Of a stretch of 64,000 nucleotides of DNA, positions 25,003 to 33,097 are shown piece after piece. The position numbers were made by a program, and so were the translations under genes. The stretch is from Jannaschia sp. GRR-S6-38 (GTDB taxonomy: Bacteria > Pseudomonadota > Alphaproteobacteria > Rhodobacterales > Rhodobacteraceae), in assembly GCF_029853695.1 (NCBI RefSeq), contig NZ_CP122537.1, positions 1,550,001 to 1,614,000 of the forward strand, read 5' to 3'. Below the pieces are notes generated by a model, which saw only the letters and a program-made list of their open reading frames with translations, did no database searches and was not told where the DNA came from. Each line of letters begins with the position of its first letter. The first letter of the stretch is position 1.

Positions 25003-25974
25003 ATGAGATCCACCATCGCAACGGCCATCACCCTGCTCGCCAGCCCCGCGCTGGCCGAGCCGCTGACCGTCTACGCCCCCGACTACTTCGCCAGCGAATG
25101 GGGCCCCGGCCCCGCCATCGCCGCGGCCTTCGAAACCGCCACCGGCGAGGAGCTGGAATACGTGACCGGCGACCTTCTGCCGCGGCTTCTGCTGGAAGGC
25201 GAGCGGACGCGGGCCGATGTCGTCATCGGCCTGAACACCGACGACGCGGAGCGCGCGCGCCGGACCGGCCTCTTCGCGCCGCACGGGGTCGGGATCGAGG
25301 GGCTGACCATGCCCGTCGAATGGACCGACCGCACCTTCCTGCCCTTCAACTGGGGCCACACGGCCTTCGTCTACGACAGCACCAAGACCGACGCGCCCGA
25401 GAGCTTCCAGGCCCTGCTCGACGCGCCCGACGACCTGTCGATCGCGATCCAGGATCCGCGCAGCTCGGTCTCGGGCCTGGCGCTCGCGCTCTGGATCCAG
25501 AACGTCTTCGGCGACGAGGCCGAGGCCGCCTGGGCCGCGCTCGCGCCCAAGATCACCACGGTCACGCAGGGCTGGTCCGAAAGCTACGGCCTGTTCACCG
25601 AGGGCGAGGTCGACATGGTGCTCAGCTACACCACCTCGCCCGCCTATCACATCATCGCGGAAGGCGATGACACCAAGCGCGCCGCGATCTTCCCCGAGGG
25701 CCATTACGTGATGGTCGAGACGGCGGCGCAGGTCGCCGGCAGCGACCAGCCCGAGCTGGCGCAGCGCTTCATGGATTTCGTCCTGTCCGAGGACTTCCAG
25801 TCCATCATCCCCGAGGGCAACTGGTCCTTCCCGGCCCGGCTCGCGCCCGAGAAGCTGCCCGAGGGCTTCGCCAAGCTCGATCTGCCGGAGACGGGGCTGC
25901 TCTATGACAGCGAGACGGCGGAGGCCCTGCGCGACACGGCCGTCGCCGCCTTCGAGGCCGGCCTCGGCCGATGA
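25003..25974 (+). CDS. thiB: Thiamine ABC transporter, periplasmic binding protein
   Basis: 323 residues with a signal peptide (MRSTIATAITLLASPALA) and a mature chain starting EPLTVYAPDYFASEWGPGP. Family motifs include LEYVTGDLLPRLLLEGERTRADVV-type hinge sequence, TFLPFNWGHTAFVYD and QGWSESYGLFTEGEVDMVLS. ThiB binds thiamine and its phosphates in the periplasm and delivers them to ThiP. The ATG at 25003 has GGGAGAGAG immediately upstream; the TPP riboswitch precedes it. The assignment is supported by both sequence and riboswitch context. Confidence 0.95.
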   Translation: MRSTIATAITLLASPALAEPLTVYAPDYFASEWGPGPAIAAAFETATGEELEYVTGDLLPRLLLEGERTRADVVIGLNTDDAERARRTGLFAPHGVGIEGLTMPVEWTDRTFLPFNWGHTAFVYDSTKTDAPESFQALLDAPDDLSIAIQDPRSSVSGLALALWIQNVFGDEAEAAWAALAPKITTVTQGWSESYGLFTEGEVDMVLSYTTSPAYHIIAEGDDTKRAAIFPEGHYVMVETAAQVAGSDQPELAQRFMDFVLSEDFQSIIPEGNWSFPARLAPEKLPEGFAKLDLPETGLLYDSETAEALRDTAVAAFEAGLGR

Positions 25975-27532
25975 GGCCCCGGCGGGCAGGGTCGGGCCGC
26001 TGACCGGCACCCGCATCGGACAAGCCGCCGCGGCGCTGGTCGCGGCGGCGCTCCTCCTGCCGCTCGCCGCGGTGGCGTGGCGGGCGGAAGGCTGGGCCGC
26101 GCTCGACCCGCGCGACTGGGCCGCGCTGCGCTTCACGCTCTGGCAGGCGGTGGTGTCGGCGGCGCTGTCGGTCCTGCTGGCGATCCCGGTGGCCCGCGCC
26201 CTGGCGCGGCGGCGCTTCGCGGGCCGCGGCGCGGTGGTCCTGCTGCTCGGCGCGCCCTTCATCCTGCCGGTCATCGTCGCGGTCCTGGGCCTGGTGGCGG
26301 TGTTCGGACGCGCCGGCCTCGTGAATACGGGGCTGGGCTGGGTCGGGATCGCGCCGGTCTCGATCTACGGCTGGCAGGGCGTGATCCTGGCGCATGTCTT
26401 CTTCAACGTGCCGCTGGCGACCCGGCTGATCCTGCAGGGCTGGCAGGCCGTCCCCGGCGAGCGCCTGCGCCTCGCCGCCGCGCTGAATTTCACCGCCGCC
26501 GACACCCTCCGCCGGATCGAATGGCCGATGCTGCGCGCGGTGGTGCCCGGCATCTTCACGGTGATCTTCCTGATCTGCACCACCAGCTTCGCCGTGGCGC
26601 TGGCGCTGGGCGGCGGCCCGCGCGCGACCACGGTCGAGCTGGCGATCTATCAGGCCTTCCGCTTCGATTTCGACCTCGGCCGCGCCGCGATCCTCGGGGC
26701 GCTGCAGCTGGCCATCGGCACCGGCGCGGCGCTTCTGTCGCTCAGGCTGGCGCTGCCCTCGGGCTTCGGCGCGGGGCTGGACCGGGTCGCGCCGCGCTGG
26801 GACAGCGACGGCCCCGGCCTGCGCGCGCAGGATGCGCTGGCCGTGGCTCTGGCCTGCGCCTTCCTGCTGACCCCGATGGTCGTGGTGCTGGCCGAAGGCG
26901 TCGCCGCGCTGACCGACCTGCCAGCCTCCGTCTGGTGGGCGGCGCTGCGCTCGCTCGTCATCGCGCTGGTGGCCGCCGCGACCACGCTGGCACTGGCCAT
27001 GCCCATGGCGCTGGCGGCGACGACGCCGCGGGGCGGCTGGGTCGAGACGGCGGGCACGCTGTCGATCGCGGCCTCGCCCCTCGTGCTGGGCGTCGGGCTG
27101 TTCATCCTGCTGCTTCCCGTCGCGAACCCGGTCGCGCTGGCCCTGCCGGTGACCGCTGGCGTGAACGTCGTGCTGGCCCTACCCTTCGCGTTGCGCGCCC
27201 TGATCCCCGCCATGCGCGAAATGCGCCGCGACTATGACCGGCTGGCCGCGTCGCTGGGGATGCGCGGCATCGCCTGGCTACGCCTCGTCGCGCTGCCGCG
27301 GCTGCGCCGTCCGCTGGGCTTCGCCGGCGGGCTGACCGCGGCATTGGCGGCGGGCGACCTGGGCGTGATCGCGCTCTTCGCCGCGCCCGACCAGGCGACG
27401 CTGCCGCTGGCGCTCTACCAGCTCATGGGATCCTACCGGATGGCCGAGGCCAAGGCCGCGGCGCTGATCCTCGTGATCCTGTCGCTGGGGCTGTTCTGGC
27501 TGTTCGAACGGGGGACGCGCGATGCGGCTTGA
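25904..27532 (+). CDS. thiP: Thiamine ABC transporter, permease
   Basis: An inner-membrane permease of about 510-540 residues formed of two fused halves, each with six membrane segments and an EAA-type loop that contacts ThiQ (ERLRLAAALNFTAADTLRRIE in the first half, YDRLAASLGMRGIAWLRLVALP in the second). The hydrophobic start AAAALVAAALLLPLAAVAWRAE is normal for ThiP. Only the start is odd: the sole ATG in frame is at 25904, 71 nt inside thiB, with a non-conserved arginine-rich leader; a CTG lies at 26000, and the expected ATGA overlap start at 25971 is in another frame and stops after ten codons. Function is secure, start codon is not. Confidence 0.92.
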   Translation: MTARRRRPCATRPSPPSRPASADEAPAGRVGPLTGTRIGQAAAALVAAALLLPLAAVAWRAEGWAALDPRDWAALRFTLWQAVVSAALSVLLAIPVARALARRRFAGRGAVVLLLGAPFILPVIVAVLGLVAVFGRAGLVNTGLGWVGIAPVSIYGWQGVILAHVFFNVPLATRLILQGWQAVPGERLRLAAALNFTAADTLRRIEWPMLRAVVPGIFTVIFLICTTSFAVALALGGGPRATTVELAIYQAFRFDFDLGRAAILGALQLAIGTGAALLSLRLALPSGFGAGLDRVAPRWDSDGPGLRAQDALAVALACAFLLTPMVVVLAEGVAALTDLPASVWWAALRSLVIALVAAATTLALAMPMALAATTPRGGWVETAGTLSIAASPLVLGVGLFILLLPVANPVALALPVTAGVNVVLALPFALRALIPAMREMRRDYDRLAASLGMRGIAWLRLVALPRLRRPLGFAGGLTAALAAGDLGVIALFAAPDQATLPLALYQLMGSYRMAEAKAAALILVILSLGLFWLFERGTRDAA

Positions 27533-28211
27533 CGGGATCGAGATCGTCATGGGCGACTTCCACCTCGACGCCGACCTGGGTTTCCGCCGCGGCGCGATCA
27601 CCGCCTTGATGGGGGCCAGCGGGTCGGGCAAGTCGACGCTCCTGTCGGTGATCGCAGGCTTCCTCGCCCCCGCATCGGGCCGCGTCCTCGTCGAAGGCCA
27701 GGACATCACCGACCTGCCGCCCGGCGCGCGGCCGCTCTCGATCCTGTTCCAGGACCAGAACCTCTTTCCCCATCTGAGCGTGGCGCAGAATGTCGGGCTG
27801 GGCCTGCGCCCCGACCTGCGCCTCTCGGCCGATCAGCGCGCGCGCCGCGACGCCGTGCTCGACCGCGTGGGCCTCGCCGGGCTGGGCGACCGCCTGCCGC
27901 GCGACCTGTCGGGCGGGCAGCAGGGCCGCGCCGCGCTGGCCCGCGCGCTCCTACGCGACCGGCCCTGGCTGCTGCTCGACGAGCCGTTCAGCGCGCTGGG
28001 CCCCGCGCTCCGCCGCGAGATGCTCGACCTGCTGCGCGAGACGGCGGCGGAGCGGGGTCTCTCGGTCGTGATGGTGACGCATGATCCGTCCGACGCGCGG
28101 GCCGTGGCCGACGAGACCTGCGTGATCGCCGAGGGCCGCGCCGCGCCGCCCGTGCCGACGGCCGAGCTCTTCGCCAATCCGACCCCGGCGCTCCGGGCCT
28201 ATCTGGGCTGA
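27522..28211 (+). CDS. thiQ: Thiamine ABC transporter, ATP-binding protein
   Basis: 229 residues. Walker A is GASGSGKST, the signature is LSGGQQGRAALARAL, Walker B is WLLLDEPFSALG, and the H-loop VTHDPSDARAV follows. ThiQ drives thiamine uptake with ThiB and ThiP. The start ATG lies 10 nt inside thiP, so the three genes form one coupled operon under the TPP riboswitch. It ends 4 nt from the convergent tspO gene, without a visible terminator, at the left border of the photosynthesis cluster. Confidence 0.95.
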   Translation: MRLDGIEIVMGDFHLDADLGFRRGAITALMGASGSGKSTLLSVIAGFLAPASGRVLVEGQDITDLPPGARPLSILFQDQNLFPHLSVAQNVGLGLRPDLRLSADQRARRDAVLDRVGLAGLGDRLPRDLSGGQQGRAALARALLRDRPWLLLDEPFSALGPALRREMLDLLRETAAERGLSVVMVTHDPSDARAVADETCVIAEGRAAPPVPTAELFANPTPALRAYLG

Positions 28212-28215
28212 ACCC

Positions 28216-28680
28216 TCAGGCCGGAACCGCGTGGCGGTTCCGCAGCCAGATGCTCGCGTTCAGCGCGCCGGCATAGCTGACCCAGACGAGGTAGGGGACG
28301 GTGATCCAGAAGGCGAGCGCGTCGAGCGGCCAGAGCGCCCAGAGCAGCCCCACCACCGCGACCCACAGCCCGCCCAGCACGACCAGCGCGGGGCCCAGCC
28401 TGCGAAGACCGAAGAAGATCGGCGTCCAGAGCGTGTTGAACGCGATCTGCATCGCCCAGAAGGCCAGCGCGTAATGCGCCCCGGGGATCGTCGCGACCCG
28501 CGCCGCGGCGAAGGCCAGCGCGAGGTAGAGGAATGTCCACGCCACCGGGAAGAGCCAGTCGGGCGGGGTCCAGACCGGCTTGTCCAGCCGCTTGTACCAG
28601 TCGCCGGGCTGGAAGACGGCGCCGGTGGTGGCCGCGGCCCCGCAGGCGGCAAGGAAGATGATGAACAGCGGCCAATCCAT
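28216..28680 (-). CDS. tspO: TspO/MBR family outer-membrane sensor protein
   Basis: 154 residues with five hydrophobic helices and the family's tryptophan-rich segment: PGDWYKRLDKPVWTPPDWLF, then FPVAWTFLYLALAFAA and WAMQIAFNTLWTPIFF. In Rhodobacter, TspO (also called CrtK) sits in the outer membrane, binds tetrapyrrole intermediates and represses photosynthesis gene expression under oxygen. Its position directly downstream of crtI-crtB is the standard PGC arrangement. It starts 6 nt after the crtB stop, so it is probably read from the crtI promoter. Confidence 0.93.
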   Translation of the reverse strand: MDWPLFIIFLAACGAAATTGAVFQPGDWYKRLDKPVWTPPDWLFPVAWTFLYLALAFAAARVATIPGAHYALAFWAMQIAFNTLWTPIFFGLRRLGPALVVLGGLWVAVVGLLWALWPLDALAFWITVPYLVWVSYAGALNASIWLRNRHAVPA

Positions 28681-28686
28681 GACGGA

Positions 28687-29754
28687 TCAGCTAGGCCGCG
28701 CCCCCGATCCGTCGAGGGGCCCCGCGCGCAAGCGGTCGGTGGCGGCCAGCTGCGCGAAGACGGCGGCCAGCTCGTCGCCCCAGCCCTGGCTGGCGTGGCG
28801 CGGATCGGCAGCGGCGCGCACCAGGAAAGCGGTCTCGTCCAGCGGCGGGGCGTGCAGCACCGCCGAGCGCGGCAGCAGCGTCACCGTGGCCGCGTGAAGG
28901 CCGGCCTGCACCAGCCAGCCCAGCTTGCGCGCCCGGCCCGTCCGGGCCCGCCGCGAAATGCTGTCATGGCCGTTGCGCGCCACCGCGCCGCCGATCCCGT
29001 CATAGATGTGCCGCGCGGCGAGGATTCCGGGCCGCACCGCGACGGGCAGCGCCGCGACCCCCGCCTCGGAGCGGTGGTAGAGCCGCCGCGCCTCGGCCAG
29101 CAGGCGGCGGGTCAGCGCGGCCGTGCGCGCGTCGGGTTCGGGCGCGGCGAGGAAGGCCTGCGGATCGAGCCCGACCCCCGCCATCCAGTCCGTCGGCAAA
29201 TAGAGCCGACCGGCCCGCGCATCCTCGCCCACGTCGCGGGCGATATTCGTCAGCTGCATCGCCACGCCCAGGTCGCAGGCCCGCGCCAGCGCATCGGCGT
29301 CGCGAACCCGCATCAGGACGCACATCATCGCGCCCACGGCGCTGGCCACGCGGGCGGAATAGGCGCGCAACTCGGACAGGGTGTCGTACCGGCGATCCGT
29401 CGCGTCCCAGGCCAGCCCCTCCAGCAGCGCCTCGGGCAGGGCGCGCGGCATGTCGAAGGTCTCGATCACGCGGGTGAAGGCGCGATCGGCGGGCGCGTTG
29501 CGGGGCCGGCCGGCGAAGGCCGCCTCCAGCCGGTCGCGCAGGGCCAGCACGGCGGGCGCCTTGTCGGCCGTCTCGTCCACCGCGTCATCGGCCAGCCGGC
29601 AAAAGGCGTAAAGCGCCAGCGCCGGGTCCCGGACCCGTCCGGGCAGCAGCCGCGAGGCGGCGTGGAAGCTGAGAGAGCCGGTGCGGATCGCTTCGCGGCA
29701 ATGCGCCATGTCGGCGACGGATTCGGCGGCGGTTTCGGCGGCAAGATCGGTCAT
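28687..29754 (-). CDS. crtB: Phytoene synthase
   Basis: 355 residues. It condenses two geranylgeranyl diphosphates to phytoene, the first committed carotenoid step. The two Asp-rich Mg2+ sites are present as LADDAVDE (first, near residue 55) and NIARDVGEDARAGRLYLP (second); CRLADDAVDETADKAPAV and YCYRVAGAVGAMM-like YSARVASAVGAMMCVLM are the usual flanking segments. The start overlaps the crtI stop by 4 nt (ATGA), so crtI and crtB are translationally coupled. Confidence 0.96.
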   Translation of the reverse strand: MTDLAAETAAESVADMAHCREAIRTGSLSFHAASRLLPGRVRDPALALYAFCRLADDAVDETADKAPAVLALRDRLEAAFAGRPRNAPADRAFTRVIETFDMPRALPEALLEGLAWDATDRRYDTLSELRAYSARVASAVGAMMCVLMRVRDADALARACDLGVAMQLTNIARDVGEDARAGRLYLPTDWMAGVGLDPQAFLAAPEPDARTAALTRRLLAEARRLYHRSEAGVAALPVAVRPGILAARHIYDGIGGAVARNGHDSISRRARTGRARKLGWLVQAGLHAATVTLLPRSAVLHAPPLDETAFLVRAAADPRHASQGWGDELAAVFAQLAATDRLRAGPLDGSGARPS

Positions 29755-31298
29755 TCGGCGGCCTGTGCGTAGGAGACGGGGGCGGCGATGGGCGGCACGA
29801 CCTGCTCGAGCACCTCGGCCGAGGCGACGACGCCCGGAAGGCCCGCGCCCGGATGCGTGCCCGCGCCGACGAGGAACAGGCCCGGCACCTCCTCCGAGAC
29901 GTTGTGCGGGCGGAACCAGGCCGATTGCAGGATCCGCGGCTCGATCGAGAAGCCCGCGCCATGCGGCGACAGGTAGCGGTCGCGGAAATCGGGCGGGGTC
30001 AGGGTCGTCTCGGCGGTGATACGCTCCCGGAAACCGGGCAGCAGCCGATCCTCCAGCACCGCGGCGACGCGGTCACGATAGGCATCCGCCGCCTGCGCCC
30101 AGTCGACCGGGTCGGCATGACCCAGATGCGGCACGGGCGAGAGCGCGTAGAACGTGTCACCGCCCGCCGGCGCGACCGAGGGGTCGGTGACCGAAGGGCG
30201 ATGGACATAGAGGCTCATATCCTCGGCCAGGTGCCCGCGCCGGAAGATGTCGCGCAAAAGCCCCGCGTAGCGAGGTCCCGAGAGGATGGTGTGATGCCCG
30301 GCCTCGGGCCACATATCCGCCGTACCCTCGGTCCCGAAATACCAGACGAACAGGCCCATCGACCACTTGGCGCGCCCGAGCTTGCCCGGCGTCCAGCGGC
30401 GGCGCTTGCCGTCGAGCAGCTTGGCGTAGGTATGCCCGGCATCCGCGTTCGAGACGACGATATCGGCGGCGACCTCCTCGCCGCCCTCCAACCGCACGCC
30501 GCGCGCGCGGCCCGTGCCGTCCTGCAGGATGCGGTCGACCTCTGCGCCGGTCCGGATCAGCCCGCCCTGATCATCCACGACTCCGGCCATCGCGTCGGCC
30601 ATCGCGCCGACCCCGCCCATCGCGTAATGCACGCCCTGCTTGGCCTCCAGATGCGAGACCAGCGCATACATCGAGGTCACCCGGCTGGGGTCGCCGCCGA
30701 TGAAGAGCGGATGGAAGCTCAGCGCCATGCGCAGCCGCTCGTCGCGCACCCGCGCCCGGGCCAGCCCCAGGATCGAGCGGTCGGCCCGCAGCATGGCGAA
30801 TTCGGGCAAGACCTTCAGCGTCTCCCAGAGCCGGTGCATCGGCTTGGTGAGCATCCCCTCGTAGCCCACGACATAGCGCCGCTCGGCGTCGCGCAGGAAG
30901 CGCTTCCACCCCGCCACGTCGCCGGGCGACAGGCGCGCGACCTCGGCCTCCATGTCGGCATGCGCGGCGCGGGCATCGAGCTTCGAGCCGTCGGGCCAGG
31001 TGATCGTGTAGAACGGGTCGAGCGGCCGCAGATCGACCGCTTGGTCGAAATCGCGGCCGCAATCGGCGAAGAGCTTGCGGAAGACCGACGGCGCCGTGAC
31101 GATCGTCGGCCCGAGATCGAAGCGGTGCCCGGCCTCGGTGATCGACGACGCCCGCCCGCCGACCATGTCCAGCCGGTCGAGCACCGTCACCCGCCAGCCT
31201 TTGGCGCCCAGCCGCATCGCCGCGGCCAGCCCGCCGAGCCCCGCCCCGATGACCACGGCATGGGGGCGCGTCCCGTCGATCTGTTCGAATCGTGTCAT
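29751..31298 (-). CDS. crtI: Phytoene desaturase (neurosporene/lycopene-forming)
   Basis: 515 residues. The FAD-binding Rossmann motif AVVIGAGLGGLAAAMRLGAK lies at the N-terminus, followed by RLDMVGGRAS; the C-terminal GLFLVGAGTHPGAGLPGVV is the family's conserved FAD/substrate segment. CrtI introduces double bonds into phytoene at the membrane. The ATG at 31298 begins MTRFEQIDGTRP. Upstream, a PpsR operator at 31318-31335 separates it from divergent crtA, so both are expected to be repressed by PpsR under oxygen and light. Confidence 0.96.
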   Translation of the reverse strand: MTRFEQIDGTRPHAVVIGAGLGGLAAAMRLGAKGWRVTVLDRLDMVGGRASSITEAGHRFDLGPTIVTAPSVFRKLFADCGRDFDQAVDLRPLDPFYTITWPDGSKLDARAAHADMEAEVARLSPGDVAGWKRFLRDAERRYVVGYEGMLTKPMHRLWETLKVLPEFAMLRADRSILGLARARVRDERLRMALSFHPLFIGGDPSRVTSMYALVSHLEAKQGVHYAMGGVGAMADAMAGVVDDQGGLIRTGAEVDRILQDGTGRARGVRLEGGEEVAADIVVSNADAGHTYAKLLDGKRRRWTPGKLGRAKWSMGLFVWYFGTEGTADMWPEAGHHTILSGPRYAGLLRDIFRRGHLAEDMSLYVHRPSVTDPSVAPAGGDTFYALSPVPHLGHADPVDWAQAADAYRDRVAAVLEDRLLPGFRERITAETTLTPPDFRDRYLSPHGAGFSIEPRILQSAWFRPHNVSEEVPGLFLVGAGTHPGAGLPGVVASAEVLEQVVPPIAAPVSYAQAAE

Positions 31299-31317
31299 GC
31301 TGCCGGACTTCCGCTTC

Positions 31318-31335
31318 TGTCCAGTTCGGTTTACA
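31318..31335. promoter_or_regulatory. PpsR (CrtJ) operator between crtI and crtA
   Basis: The sequence TGTCCAGTTCGGTTTACA fits TGT-N12-ACA exactly. It lies 20 nt from the crtI start and about 80 nt upstream of crtA, and its right half (TTTACA, 31330-31335) can serve as a -35 element for crtA with a weak -10 (GCTATT/TATTCC) about 17-19 nt on, so binding would block RNA polymerase. Confidence 0.8.
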
Positions 31336-31415
31336 CATAACCTGTCTGAAACGCTATTCCCTTGTGCCGGGCCGCGTGACAGGCTGCGACCGAAGGGACG
31401 ACGACCATTCAGACC

Positions 31416-32099
31416 GTGACGCTCAGCCTCTACCGCTTCGACCCCCTGCGCGACCGCCTCTGGGCCTTCGCGCAGATGGGCCTGTCGCGCTGGCCGCTGG
31501 CACGCCTGCCCGGCCTGCGCTTCTGGAAGCTCATGGGCTCGGGGACGGGCGAGGGCTTCACCCCGATCCCGAACACCGCGGTCTGGGCGATCCTCTGCTG
31601 CTGGTCGGACCCGGCGGCCGCGCGGGCGGGGCTGTCCGCGCCGGTCCTGGGCCGCTGGTCGGACCGCGCGACCGAATTCTGCACCCTGACGCTGGACACG
31701 GTCTCGGCCCGCGGGCGCTGGTCGGGCGCGCAGCCCTTCGCGGGCGCGGCCGCGCCGACCGGCCCGCTGGCGGCGCTGACCCGCGCGACGATCCGGCCGC
31801 GCAACCTGCTGCGCTTCTGGCGCCGCGTGCCCGATATCTCGGCCCGGGTGGGCGAAGACCCCGCCGTCCGACTGAAGATCGGCGTGGGCGAGGTGCCGCT
31901 GCTGCATCAGGTCACCTTTTCGGTCTGGCCCGACGCGCAGGCCATGGCCCGCTTCGCGCGCAATTCCGGCCCCCATGCCGAGGCCATCCGCGCCGTGCGC
32001 GACGGCGACTGGTTCGCCGAGGAGCTCTACGCCCGGTTCCGCATCACCGACGCCGAGGGCCGCTGGCAGGGCCGCCCGATCCACGAGGTCCTTGCATGA
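31416..32099 (+). CDS. crtA: Spheroidene monooxygenase
   Basis: 227 residues from a GTG start, or 230 from an ATT at 31407. The protein reads TLSLYRFDPLRDRLWAFAQM, then LRFWKLMGSGTGEGFTPIPN, which is the family's most conserved block, and VTFSVWPDAQAMARFA. CrtA adds the keto group to spheroidene using O2, yielding spheroidenone. The GTG has its nearest Shine-Dalgarno (AAGGGA, 31393-31398) 17 nt away, whereas the same element is 8 nt from the ATT codon, so the true start may be ATT. The stop overlaps the bchI start (ATGA). Confidence 0.94.
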   Translation: MTLSLYRFDPLRDRLWAFAQMGLSRWPLARLPGLRFWKLMGSGTGEGFTPIPNTAVWAILCCWSDPAAARAGLSAPVLGRWSDRATEFCTLTLDTVSARGRWSGAQPFAGAAAPTGPLAALTRATIRPRNLLRFWRRVPDISARVGEDPAVRLKIGVGEVPLLHQVTFSVWPDAQAMARFARNSGPHAEAIRAVRDGDWFAEELYARFRITDAEGRWQGRPIHEVLA

Positions 32100-33097
32100 C
32101 GCCCTTCCCCTTCGCCGCCATCGTCGGCCAGGACGAGATGAAGACCGCGATGATCCTGACCGCGGTCGATCCGTCGATCGGCGGGGTCCTCGTCTTCGGC
32201 GATCGCGGCACCGGCAAGTCGACCGCCGTGCGCGCGCTGTCGGGCCTGTTGCCGCCGCTGAAGATGGTCGCGGGCTGCCCGGTGAACTCCGCCGACCCGG
32301 CCGACGTGCCCGACTGGGCCCGCGGCGCCGGCACCGCGGTCGAGGCGCGCCCGACACCCGTGATCGACCTGCCGCTCGGCGCGACCGAGGATCGCGTGAC
32401 CGGCGCGCTCGACATCGAGGCGGCGCTCGCGCGCGGCGAGACCGCCTTCGAGCCGGGGCTGCTGGCCCGCGCCAATCGCGGCTATCTCTATATCGACGAG
32501 ATCAACCTGCTCGAGGATCACATCGTCGACCTGCTGCTCGACGTCGCGCAATCCGGCGAGAACGTGGTCGAGCGCGAAGGCCTGTCGATCCGCCACCCCG
32601 CCCGCTTCGTGCTGGTCGGCTCCGGCAACCCCGAGGAGGGCGAGCTCCGGCCCCAGCTTCTCGACCGGTTCGGCCTGTCGGTCGAGGTCGCCTCGCCCAG
32701 CGATATCGAGGAGCGGATCGAGGTGGTGAAGCGCCGCGACGCCTTCGACCGCGACCCGGACGGCTTCGTGGGCGACTGGGGCGACGCCCAGGCCGATCTG
32801 CGCGACCGGATCGTGGCGGCGCGCGGCCGCCTCGCGGGGACCGGTGCCGGCGACGACGTGCTGCGCGATTGCGCCGCGCTCTGCATCGCGCTGGGCGCCG
32901 ACGGGCTGCGCGGCGAGCTGACGCTGTTGCGCGCCGCCCGCGCGCTCGCCGCCTTCGACGGGGCCCGCGCGCCCGGCCGCGATCAGCTGCGCCGGGTCGC
33001 CGCCATGGCCCTGCGCCACCGCCTGCGCCGCGATCCGCTGGACGAGGCCGGCACCACCGCACGCGTCGCCCGCGCGGTGGAGGAGGTGCTGGCGTGA
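32096..33097 (+). CDS. bchI: Magnesium chelatase subunit I
   Basis: 333 residues, an AAA+ ATPase that forms hexamers with BchD and drives insertion of Mg2+ into protoporphyrin IX by BchH. Walker A is FGDRGTGKSTAVRAL, Walker B is RGYLYIDEINLLEDH, sensor 1 is VLVGSGNPEEGELRPQLLDR, which also includes the arginine finger. The N-terminal FAAIVGQDEMKTAMIL and the length are normal. It is coupled to crtA at its start and to bchD at its end, both by 4-nt overlaps. Confidence 0.97.
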   Translation: MTPFPFAAIVGQDEMKTAMILTAVDPSIGGVLVFGDRGTGKSTAVRALSGLLPPLKMVAGCPVNSADPADVPDWARGAGTAVEARPTPVIDLPLGATEDRVTGALDIEAALARGETAFEPGLLARANRGYLYIDEINLLEDHIVDLLLDVAQSGENVVEREGLSIRHPARFVLVGSGNPEEGELRPQLLDRFGLSVEVASPSDIEERIEVVKRRDAFDRDPDGFVGDWGDAQADLRDRIVAARGRLAGTGAGDDVLRDCAALCIALGADGLRGELTLLRAARALAAFDGARAPGRDQLRRVAAMALRHRLRRDPLDEAGTTARVARAVEEVLA

